A stretch of DNA of 29,800 nucleotides from assembly GCA_036560145.1 (NCBI GenBank), contig DATBRV010000154.1, forward strand, positions 1 through 29,800, in the 5' to 3' direction. How positions within the stretch are numbered: position 1 is the first letter of the stretch; each line of letters starts with the position of its first letter. Position numbers and translations under genes: made by a program. The notes below the pieces were generated by a model that searched no databases, was not told the DNA's origin, and saw nothing but the letters and a program-made list of their open reading frames with translations. This stretch comes from DATBRV01 sp036560145. Its GTDB lineage: Bacteria > Myxococcota_A > UBA9160 > SMWR01. This document shows, piece after piece, positions 22,966 to 29,800 of this stretch.

Positions 22966-23616
22966 ATGATCGACGTCTACGTGTTCGGCAGCGCTCCCCG
23001 CCCCGTCTGGAACGTGACCCGCGACCTGCGGGTGCTCTGGGCCCTCGAGGAAACCGGGCTCGCCTACCGCGTGCGCCCGCTCGACTTCGCACGCGGGGAG
23101 CTGAAGACCCCGGAGTACCTACGCATCCATCCGTTCGGCAAGATTCCGGCGATCGTGGACGAAGGCTTCGCGCTCTTCGAATCGGCCGCGATCGTGCTCT
23201 ACCTCGCCGAGAAGGCGGGGAAGCTGCTGCCGCCGAGCCTGGGCCTGCGCGGCCGCGCGCTCGCAGCGCAGTGGGTCTTCGCGGCGGTGAACACCGTCGA
23301 GCCCCCGATCCAGGAGCTGTTCGTGATCGACCACTTCGCCGCGAACGAAAGCTGGGCGAAGGAGCACCGGCCGGCCGTGCAGACGCAGGTGGAGGCGCGC
23401 CTCGCGACCCTGGATGGGGAGCTCGCGCGGCGCCCGTATCTGATGGGTGACGAGTTCGGCGCGCCCGATATCCTGATGACGACCGTCCTGCGCATGCTTC
23501 AGCACACCGGTCTGCTGCGCGCGGCGCCGAACGTCGCCGCCTACCAGGCGCGCTGCGAGGCGCGCCCGGCCTGGAGGAAGGTCGTCGCGGAGCACCTTCA
23601 GCGCCTCGCCGCTTGA
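22966..23616 (+). CDS. Glutathione S-transferase family protein
   Basis: 216 residues. The N-terminal thioredoxin-like domain (1-80) contains VLWALEETGLAYRV, FGKIPAIVDEG (cis-Pro) and FESAAIVLYLAE (glutathione-binding Glu-Ser). The helical C-terminal domain (about 90-210) contains YLMGDEFGAPDILMTTVL, the conserved folding motif. It conjugates or reduces electrophiles with glutathione; substrate unknown. AGGAGGA at 22953-22959 with 6-base spacing fixes the start. The candidate ECF42 promoter lies immediately upstream, suggesting sigma-factor control together with the downstream DGPF/YCII gene 32 bases away. Confidence 0.92.
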   Translation: MIDVYVFGSAPRPVWNVTRDLRVLWALEETGLAYRVRPLDFARGELKTPEYLRIHPFGKIPAIVDEGFALFESAAIVLYLAEKAGKLLPPSLGLRGRALAAQWVFAAVNTVEPPIQELFVIDHFAANESWAKEHRPAVQTQVEARLATLDGELARRPYLMGDEFGAPDILMTTVLRMLQHTGLLRAAPNVAAYQARCEARPAWRKVVAEHLQRLAA

Positions 23617-23648
23617 CGCCGCGGTGCGCTGGCGCTCCAGGAGGGACC

Positions 23649-24002
23649 ATGCAGTACGCACTCCTGTACTACACCGCGGGGAATCCGGTGGACGCGCTGT
23701 CGGCATCCGAGCGCGACGCCTGGTACGCCGAGATGAAGGCCTGGCGCGCGGAGCTCCAGCGCGCCGGTGTGTTCCGCACGGGCATGCGCCTCAGCGGGGT
23801 GGACACGGCCACCTCGCTGCGCCGAGAGGGGAGCGAGGTGCTCGTCACCGACGGTCCCTTCGCCGAGACCAAGGAGATCCTCGGCGGGCTCACCGTGATC
23901 GAGTGCAGCCGCCTCGATGAAGCGCTCGCCTGGGCGCGGCGCTGCCCGATCGCACGCGTCGGCACCGTCGAGGTGCGGCCGGAGTTCGCGGCGCCTCGCT
24001 GA
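23649..24002 (+). CDS. YCII-related (DGPF domain) protein
   Basis: 117 residues from the ATG at 23649, preceded by AGGAGG with 4-base spacing. MQYALLYYTAG at the start, LRREGSEVLVTDGPFAETKE with the DGPF signature (68-71), then GGLTVIECSRLDEALAWARR and VGTVEVRP at the end match the family. These small ferredoxin-like-fold proteins are the usual partners of ECF42 sigma factors; their biochemical role is not settled. It probably shares a transcript with the transferase gene. No signal peptide is seen. Confidence 0.9.
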   Translation: MQYALLYYTAGNPVDALSASERDAWYAEMKAWRAELQRAGVFRTGMRLSGVDTATSLRREGSEVLVTDGPFAETKEILGGLTVIECSRLDEALAWARRCPIARVGTVEVRPEFAAPR

Positions 24003-24035
24003 TGCTCTCCGACGGCCGCCAAGAGGAGCGGCGGA

Positions 24036-24064
24036 CCTGCCCGGAACGTGGTAACCCTGCCCGG
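24036..24064. repeat. 9-bp direct repeat spaced 20 bases upstream of the efflux operon
   Basis: CCTGCCCGG occurs at 24036-24044 and 24056-24064, exactly 20 bases apart (about two helical turns), in the short leader before the RND gene. It could be a regulator site. The GC-rich context makes chance plausible. Confidence 0.25.
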
Positions 24065-24075
24065 CAGCGCGGTGT

Positions 24076-27000
24076 TTGCGCCCGTCTGCGCTGAGTTCTG
24101 GGAGTCGTTTGGTCGCGCCGCCCCGAGCCCCCGAGCCCCCCGAGACCGCGGGCCCCGCTGCGCCCGCGTTCGTCGCGTTCTTCGTCGATCGGCCGATCTT
24201 CGCGGCGGCGGTGGCGATCCTGATCATCCTGGCGGGCGCCGTCTCGATCCCGCTGCTCCCGGTCTCGCAGTTCCCGCCGATCGCCCCGCCGACGGTGCAG
24301 GTCTCCGCCAACTACACCGGCGCCAGCGCCGACGTGGTCGAGCGCACCATCACGCTGCCCATCGAAGAGCAGGTGAACGGCACGGAAGGCATGCTCTACA
24401 TGGCTTCCACCAGCGCGAACGACGGGCAGATGAGCATGACCGTCACGTTCGAGCTCGGCCGCGATCCCGACATCGCCACCGTCAACGTCAACAACCGCGT
24501 GGCGGTGGCGGAGCCGCGCCTGCCGGAAGAGGTCCGCCGCTTCGGCATCACGGTGCGCAAGCAGTCGCCCGAGCTGACGCTGGTGGCGAACCTGGTCTCG
24601 CCCGACGGCTCGCGCGACGCGCTCTTCCTCTCGAACTACACGCTGATCAACGTGCTGGACGCGATCAAGCGGCTGCCTGGAGTCGGCGAGGCCCTGATCT
24701 TCGGCGAGCGGCGCTACGCGATGCGCATCTGGCTGGATCCCGAGCGCCTCGCGAAGCTCGGGCTCACCGCGGCGGACGTGATCGCGGCGGTGCGCGAGCA
24801 GAACGTGCAGATCGCCGCCGGCCGGGCCGGCTCGCCGCCGGCGCTGCCCAACCAGCAGCTCGATCTCCCGCTGCGCACCAAGGGCCGGCTCTCCACCGTC
24901 GAGGAGTTCGAGGCGATCGTGATCCGCGCCGAGCCCGGCGGGTCGATCCTGAACCTCGGCGACGTCGCGCGCGTCGAGCTCGGCGCGCAGAGCTACGCCG
25001 GCTTCACGCGCCTGACCCGCCAGCCGGCCACCACGATCGGCATCTTCCAGCTGCCGGAGGCGAACGCCCTCGACGTCTCCGCGGCGGTGCGCGCCGAGCT
25101 CGAGCGGCTCTCGAAGAGCTTCCCCGCCGGCGTGGCGCAGATGGTCCGCTACGACCCCACCCGCTTCGTGGCGGCGTCGATCACGGAGGTGATCCACACG
25201 CTCGTCGAGGCCATGCTGCTGGTCTTCCTGGTGGTCTACGTCTTCCTCCAGGACTGGCGCGCGACGCTGATCCCCGCGGTCACCATCCCCGTCTCGCTGA
25301 TCGGCACCTTCGCGGTGCTCTACGCGATCGGCTTCGGGATCAACACGATCACGCTCTTCGCCCTGGTGCTCGCGATCGGCCTGGTGGTGGACGACGCGAT
25401 CGTGGTGGTGGAGAACGTCGCGCGCCTGCTCGGCGAGGGATACTCGCGGCGCGAGGCGGTGCTGCGCTCGATGGGCGAGGTGACGAGCGCGATCGTCGCG
25501 GCCTCCCTGGTACTTGGAGCCGTGTTCGTGCCGGTCGCGCTGCTGCCCGGCACGACGGGGCAGATGCTGCGACACTTCGGCCTGGCGGTGACCTGCGCGG
25601 TGCTGATCTCGCTGGTGAACGCGCTCACGCTCACCCCGCCGCTCTGCGCGCTGCTGATGCGCAAGGAGCGAGAGCACAAGAACGCCTTCTTCCGCGCCTA
25701 CGACCGCGGCTTCGCGGCGCTGGTGGCCCGCTACGACCGCAGCGTGCGCGCGCTGCTGCCGCGCAAGGGGCTCGTGCTCGCGGTCTTCGTCGCGCTCTTC
25801 GTGGCCAACGTGCTGCTCTTCCGGTCGGTGCCGACGGGCTTCCTCCCCGACGAGGACCAGGGCTACTTCATCACCAGCTTCCAGCTCCCGGACGGCGCCT
25901 CCCTCGAGCGCACCGATGTGGTAGCCCGGGAGATCGAGGGGATCCTGATGGACACGCCGGGCGTGGTCGGCATGAACCTCTTCGGCGGCTTCGACGCGCT
26001 GACCGGCACCTTTCCGCCGAACTTCGGGTCGGTGTTCGTGACGCTGGCGCCCTGGGACGAGCGCGTCGAGAAGGGGCAATCGATCGACTCGATCTACGCC
26101 TCGGTGCGCCCGAGGCTGGCGGCGATCCCCGGGGCGCGCGCCTTTGCGCTGAATCCCTCGCCGGTTCGCGGCCTCTCGCGGGTAGGCGGCTTCGAGTTCC
26201 AGCTCGAGGATCGCGGCGGCGGAACCATCGGCGAGCTGGCGGCCGTCACCCAGCGCATCGTCGAGGAGGGGGAGCGCTCGCCCGTGCTCCAGAACCTCTT
26301 CACCAGCTTTCGGCCGACGGTCCCGCAGATCGACGTCGACCTCGATCGCGCCAAGGCAAAAACGCTTGGCGTGCGCGTCGACGAAGTCTTCGAGACCCTC
26401 CGGGCCTACATGGGCGGTCTCTACATCAACGATTTCGATCGCTTCGGGCGCCTGTTCCGCGTCTACGCGCAGGCGGAGGGCGACCTGCGCTCGAAGCCGG
26501 AGGACGTGCAGCGCCTGTGGGTGCGCTCGGAGCGGGGCGAGATGGTGCCGCTCTCGACCTTGCTGACGCTCCGGCGCATCGCCGGGCCCCGCGACATCCC
26601 CCACTACAACGTGTATCGCTCCGCGAAGATCCAGGGCCAGGCTTCGCCGGGCTTCAGCTCCGGGGAGGCGCTCGACGAGATGGAGGCGATCGCACGTCGG
26701 GTGATGCCGCCGACGATGTCCTTCGAGTGGACCGGCACCGCCTACCAGGAGCGCCAGGCGGGCAACGAGACCCGCGTCATCCTCGCGCTCTCGCTGCTGG
26801 TCGTCTTCCTGTTCCTGGCGGCGCAGTACGAGAGCTGGAGCCTTCCCTTCGCGATCCTGCTGGTGGTGCCGCTCGCCTTCCTGGGAGCCCTCGGCGCGCA
26901 GTCGCTGCGCGGGCTGCCCAACGACTTGTACTGCCAGATCGGCCTGGTCACCCTGATCGGGCTCGCCTCCAAGAACTCGATCCTGATCGTCGAGTTCGCC

Positions 27001-27306
27001 AAGCGGCGCCGCGCGGAGGGCGCGAGCCTGCTCGACGCGGCGCGCGAGGCCGCCGAGATCCGCCTGCGGCCGGTGCTGATGACGGCGCTCTCGTTCATCC
27101 TCGGCGTGGCGCCGCTGGTGATCGCGACCGGCGCGGGATCCTCCGCGCGCCGCTCGCTGGGCACGGCGGTGTTCGGGGGCATGCTGGTCGCCACGCTGCT
27201 CTCGCTGGTGCTGGTGCCGGCGCTCTACGTGATCGTGCAGGGCGGCGCGGAGTGGCTACAGCGGCGGGTGTTCGGAGCGGCCGCTCCGGAGGGGGGCTCG
27301 AGATGA
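24076..27306 (+). CDS. RND efflux permease, HAE1/AcrB-like
   Basis: 1076 residues from the TTG at 24076; TTG at 24109, preceded by GGGAG, is also possible and lies nearer the usual FFVDRPIF beginning. Twelve transmembrane segments and two large periplasmic loops fit the family. Key residues: the proton-relay pair in IGLVVDDAIVVVENV (D439/D440 from this start) and the lysine of LIGLASKNSILIVEF (K966). It pumps hydrophobic compounds out using the proton gradient as a trimer. No ATG is available near the start, which is unusual for so large a protein. Its stop overlaps the ATG of the adaptor gene (ATGA). Confidence 0.93.
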   Translation: MRPSALSSGSRLVAPPRAPEPPETAGPAAPAFVAFFVDRPIFAAAVAILIILAGAVSIPLLPVSQFPPIAPPTVQVSANYTGASADVVERTITLPIEEQVNGTEGMLYMASTSANDGQMSMTVTFELGRDPDIATVNVNNRVAVAEPRLPEEVRRFGITVRKQSPELTLVANLVSPDGSRDALFLSNYTLINVLDAIKRLPGVGEALIFGERRYAMRIWLDPERLAKLGLTAADVIAAVREQNVQIAAGRAGSPPALPNQQLDLPLRTKGRLSTVEEFEAIVIRAEPGGSILNLGDVARVELGAQSYAGFTRLTRQPATTIGIFQLPEANALDVSAAVRAELERLSKSFPAGVAQMVRYDPTRFVAASITEVIHTLVEAMLLVFLVVYVFLQDWRATLIPAVTIPVSLIGTFAVLYAIGFGINTITLFALVLAIGLVVDDAIVVVENVARLLGEGYSRREAVLRSMGEVTSAIVAASLVLGAVFVPVALLPGTTGQMLRHFGLAVTCAVLISLVNALTLTPPLCALLMRKEREHKNAFFRAYDRGFAALVARYDRSVRALLPRKGLVLAVFVALFVANVLLFRSVPTGFLPDEDQGYFITSFQLPDGASLERTDVVAREIEGILMDTPGVVGMNLFGGFDALTGTFPPNFGSVFVTLAPWDERVEKGQSIDSIYASVRPRLAAIPGARAFALNPSPVRGLSRVGGFEFQLEDRGGGTIGELAAVTQRIVEEGERSPVLQNLFTSFRPTVPQIDVDLDRAKAKTLGVRVDEVFETLRAYMGGLYINDFDRFGRLFRVYAQAEGDLRSKPEDVQRLWVRSERGEMVPLSTLLTLRRIAGPRDIPHYNVYRSAKIQGQASPGFSSGEALDEMEAIARRVMPPTMSFEWTGTAYQERQAGNETRVILALSLLVVFLFLAAQYESWSLPFAILLVVPLAFLGALGAQSLRGLPNDLYCQIGLVTLIGLASKNSILIVEFAKRRRAEGASLLDAAREAAEIRLRPVLMTALSFILGVAPLVIATGAGSSARRSLGTAVFGGMLVATLLSLVLVPALYVIVQGGAEWLQRRVFGAAAPEGGSR

Positions 27307-28457
27307 CGCAAACCCGGGCCGGATTCGCGGCCCTGCTGCTGGCGGCGCATGCGCTCGCCTGCGGGCCCGGCGAGCAGGTGGGCGGTCCGCCGCCGCCGGA
27401 GGTGGTGGTGGCCGAGGCGCGGATCGGCTCGGTCCCGGACCATCGCGAGTACGTCGGCAACGTGCGTGCGACCAATGCGGTGGACGTGCGCGCCCGCGTG
27501 CGCGGGTATCTCACCGAGCAGCGCTTCGAGGACGGGAACCTCGTGCAGCAGGGCGACGTGCTCTTCATGATCGATCCGAGCACGTACAAGGTCGAGCTGG
27601 CCGAGGCGAACGGGCAGCTCGCACGCGCCAAGGCGGCCGCCGAGCGTGCGCGCCGGGATTTCGCGCGCGCGGAAGAGCTGACGCGCGACGGCGTCGCCAG
27701 CGTCTCGGTGCTCGACGCGCGGCGCGCCGAGCGCGACGCCACCGTGGCCGAGATCGCGAGCGCCGAGGCCAGGGTGGGCGCCGCCCTGCTGAATCTCTCC
27801 TACTGCACCGTGCGGGCGCCGATCGCGGGCCGCATCGGACGCGCGCTGGTGGACGTGGGCAACCTGGTCGGCGAGTCGGGGCAGGACACCGTGCTCGCGC
27901 ACATCGTGCAGACCGACCCGATCCACGTCGACTTCGCGCCGACCGAGCGCGATCGCCTCGACGTGCTTCGCGGCGCGGCGGAGGGGCGCCTGCCGGCCAG
28001 GCGCGAGGGCGTCCCGGTGCAGATCGTGCTCGGCGACGGAACGCCGTACCCGCACCCCGGCGCGATCGACTACGTCGACCCGATCATCGAGCCGACCCGC
28101 GGCACGGTCGCCGTGCGCGCGCTGGTCCCGAACCCCGACGGCGCCCTCAAGCCCGGCGAGTTCGTGCGCGTGGTGGTGATCTTCCCCGACGTGCAGGGCG
28201 CCGTGCTGGTGCCGCAGCGCGCGGTGGTGGACCAGCAGGGCGGCACCTTCGCGATGGTGGTGAAGGCCGACGACACGGTCGAGTCGAGGGGGGTCGCGCT
28301 CGGCGCCGCTCACGACGGCATGCAGCAGATCACGAGCGGCCTCGCCGCGGGCGAGCGCGTGATCGTCGACGGCGTGCAGAAGGCGCGGCCGGGGCAGAAG
28401 GTGGTGGCGAAGACGGCCGAGGAGGGGAAGGCGGCCGCGCCGCCCGGAGGCAGCTGA
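27303..28457 (+). CDS. RND efflux periplasmic adaptor lipoprotein (MFP)
   Basis: 384 residues. Lipobox HALAC with C20 as the lipidated cysteine. Biotinyl-lipoyl halves (VRARVRGYLTEQRFEDGNLVQQGDVLFMID and LSYCTVRAPIAGRIGRALVDVGNLV, shown by their ends RVRGYL and APIAGRIG) flank a helical hairpin (about 95-160). A beta-barrel follows, with GALKPGEFVRV and VLVPQRAVV. It links the inner-membrane pump to an outer-membrane channel. It is coupled to the permease by a 4-base ATGA overlap. Gene order is permease then adaptor, the reverse of the common adaptor-first order. No TolC-like gene follows; the next gene is convergent 8 bases away. Confidence 0.92.
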   Translation: MTQTRAGFAALLLAAHALACGPGEQVGGPPPPEVVVAEARIGSVPDHREYVGNVRATNAVDVRARVRGYLTEQRFEDGNLVQQGDVLFMIDPSTYKVELAEANGQLARAKAAAERARRDFARAEELTRDGVASVSVLDARRAERDATVAEIASAEARVGAALLNLSYCTVRAPIAGRIGRALVDVGNLVGESGQDTVLAHIVQTDPIHVDFAPTERDRLDVLRGAAEGRLPARREGVPVQIVLGDGTPYPHPGAIDYVDPIIEPTRGTVAVRALVPNPDGALKPGEFVRVVVIFPDVQGAVLVPQRAVVDQQGGTFAMVVKADDTVESRGVALGAAHDGMQQITSGLAAGERVIVDGVQKARPGQKVVAKTAEEGKAAAPPGGS

Positions 28458-28465
28458 ACCCCGGA

Positions 28466-29800
28466 CTAGAAAGAGTCGTTCCCTTCCAGCCCGCTCCACT
28501 TCGGCATCGGGCAGTTGGAGCGCAGGGAGTGCGCGACGAGGATCCGGCGCACCTCTTCGACGGTGGCCGGCGCGGCCTGCATGCCGGAGTGGGGGCTCTT
28601 CACGATCAGCTCGGACGCGATGGGCTCGATGTGGGCGCTCTGGTATTTCACCACGCCGTCGCCGGCCTGGTCGAGCGGCGCGTCGCCGTCGATCGCGATG
28701 ATCGAATGCGCCGTCACACCCTCGCTCACGGGAATCGAGGCGAGCGCTTTGATGAAGCGGTTGCCGGGCGACATGTTGTCGATGCTGGTCGGCATCCGGC
28801 CCAGCGAGACCTCGGAAGGGCCTCCGACCGCGTAGGTGGTCACGCCCGCGCCGACGCGGACCACCTCGCTGGGCAGCCGTACGAAGTACTCGGCCAGGCG
28901 CCGCACGAACTGGGGACCCGCGAGGTAGCTGCCCTGCTGCGGCGTCGCGAGGAAGATCACCTCCTTCACGAACGGCAGGGGCTTCATGAAGAGCGCGCTT
29001 TGCAGCAGCAGCTTGTCCTCGGGGTCGAGCTTCACGTCCTCGAACGGCTTGTCGGAGATGCCCTTCCAGAAGGTGTCGCTCGAATCGATCACCGTCAGCT
29101 TGGTGAGCAGCCCCCCCTGGCTGTGCCCCATCACCACCATGTCGTTCACGCAGGGGTCCTGGCCGGTCGGGTCGGCGCGCGCCACGGCCTGGCTGAGAGC
29201 GGCGCGCAGCTGACTGCCGGAGTACGCGATCGGATTGCCCGAGTCGTAGGTGAAGAACCAGAACGAGTAGCGATCGCGCAGGCGCCAGCCGGCGAGCAGG
29301 TCGTTGATCATGTCGGCCCAGCGCGCCGAGCTGGAGGCCGTGCCGTGCACGAACACCACCGGAATCCGCCCCGGCTTGTAGGGGCGGATTCCGACCAGGG
29401 CGGTGTCCTGCCGCAAGCCGATCGCATTGCCGAGGAAGACCTGGATCTCCCGCTTCCAGAACTGCGCTTCCGCCAGCGACGCCGCCAGCGACGCCGACGG
29501 CTCGGACTCGAGCGGAACCTGCCGGCCATCGATCTCGACGAAATCGGTGTCGAGGCTCGCGAACAGCTCGAGGCGGGCGCGGAGGTCTCCCGTGCGCAGA
29601 CCCTCGAGCGGCGTTTCGATCCGCACCACGGCGGTCAGCGGCACCCGCATCACCGCCGGAACCGGAATCACCTGCACCACGCCCGGCAGCGGCCGCGTCT
29701 TGGCGGCGAGCGGAGCGCCGATCCCCGGCCGCCGGTAGCGGTTGCGCAGCCCGTGGATCTCGAGCTCGGTCACCGGCAGGAGGTCGTAGAGCTCGCTCCC
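28466..29800 (-). CDS. Alpha/beta hydrolase (lipase/esterase-like), N-terminus beyond right edge
   Basis: The frame is open to the window edge; residues upstream of the internal GTG at 29773 read GSELYDLLPV and fit smoothly, so that GTG is probably not the start and the gene is partial. It shows VVFVHGTASSSARW (oxyanion segment), nucleophile elbow VMGHSQGG (serine 218 counted from 29773), a probable acid in GDGVVKY and a probable histidine in KSPHSGMQ. An N-terminal domain with VVRIETPLEG precedes the hydrolase fold. The substrate is unknown; lipid or ester is likely. It converges on the efflux operon. Confidence 0.87.
   Translation of the reverse strand, partial: GSELYDLLPVTELEIHGLRNRYRRPGIGAPLAAKTRPLPGVVQVIPVPAVMRVPLTAVVRIETPLEGLRTGDLRARLELFASLDTDFVEIDGRQVPLESEPSASLAASLAEAQFWKREIQVFLGNAIGLRQDTALVGIRPYKPGRIPVVFVHGTASSSARWADMINDLLAGWRLRDRYSFWFFTYDSGNPIAYSGSQLRAALSQAVARADPTGQDPCVNDMVVMGHSQGGLLTKLTVIDSSDTFWKGISDKPFEDVKLDPEDKLLLQSALFMKPLPFVKEVIFLATPQQGSYLAGPQFVRRLAEYFVRLPSEVVRVGAGVTTYAVGGPSEVSLGRMPTSIDNMSPGNRFIKALASIPVSEGVTAHSIIAIDGDAPLDQAGDGVVKYQSAHIEPIASELIVKSPHSGMQAAPATVEEVRRILVAHSLRSNCPMPKWSGLEGNDSF
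29472..29495. repeat. 12-bp tandem duplication inside the hydrolase gene
   Basis: GCCAGCGACGCC occurs twice in a row, encoding a repeated Ser-Leu-Ala-Ala-type stretch (SASLAASLAEA) in frame. It is probably a small slippage event in a linker. Confidence 0.5.

Noticed and set aside
23890..26604. Minus-strand open frame of 904 codons
   Set aside because: Antisense to the efflux permease; composition typical of a shadow frame.
24048..27302. Upstream in-frame extension of the adaptor gene through the whole permease
   Set aside because: The adaptor begins at 27303 with a lipoprotein signal; the upstream part is an out-of-frame reading of the permease gene.

Overview
The window is a gene-dense, high-GC bacterial chromosomal segment. 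The organism is probably Gram-negative: there is an RND efflux pump with a lipoprotein adaptor, a PEP-CTERM exosortase substrate, and several secreted proteins with signal peptides. The mix (PEP-CTERM, an ECF42-type sigma factor with a DGPF/YCII protein, a cyclase-AAA-TPR signalling protein, many secreted hydrolases) suggests a deltaproteobacterial or Myxococcota-like lineage. That placement is inference only. I see no tRNA, rRNA, insertion sequence or CRISPR array, and no gene-free stretch longer than 300 bases.

Region 1 (1-5553) is a signalling block. A giant class III cyclase/AAA/TPR protein (C-terminus beyond the left edge) is translationally coupled to a DUF1028 protein. Both diverge from a voltage-gated K+ channel that ends in a zinc ribbon. 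The shared intergenic region carries a perfect 14-bp palindrome. The cyclase protein holds two cyclase-plus-AAA units in exact 411-residue register; the second cyclase copy has lost its catalytic Asn and Arg.

Region 2 (5626-12328) is mostly envelope and secreted proteins: a PEP-CTERM protein, a secreted alpha/beta hydrolase, a TPR protein coupled to a beta-propeller protein with a C-terminal membrane anchor, a lytic transglycosylase-like protein and a HEAT-repeat protein.

Region 3 (12309-16737) holds a Phd/ParE-type toxin-antitoxin pair with a recognisable promoter/operator, a secreted neutral ceramidase-like hydrolase, and a large DUF2075 (Schlafen group 3-like) helicase fused to a PD-(D/E)XK-like nuclease domain. 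The helicase is a plausible phage-defence gene.

Region 4 (16753-21631) has a subtilisin-like protease/beta-propeller fusion, a family 2 glycosyltransferase, a methyltransferase, and a GFA-family zinc protein coupled to the methyltransferase.

Region 5 (21636-24002) is an ECF42-type sigma factor facing a glutathione S-transferase and a DGPF/YCII protein. A perfect dyad between them reads as an ECF42-type promoter (TGTCGA-N17-CGAC) on both strands, which would make the locus self-regulating.

Region 6 (24076-29800) is an RND efflux operon in the order permease then adaptor, with no outer-membrane channel gene visible. An alpha/beta hydrolase runs off the right edge.
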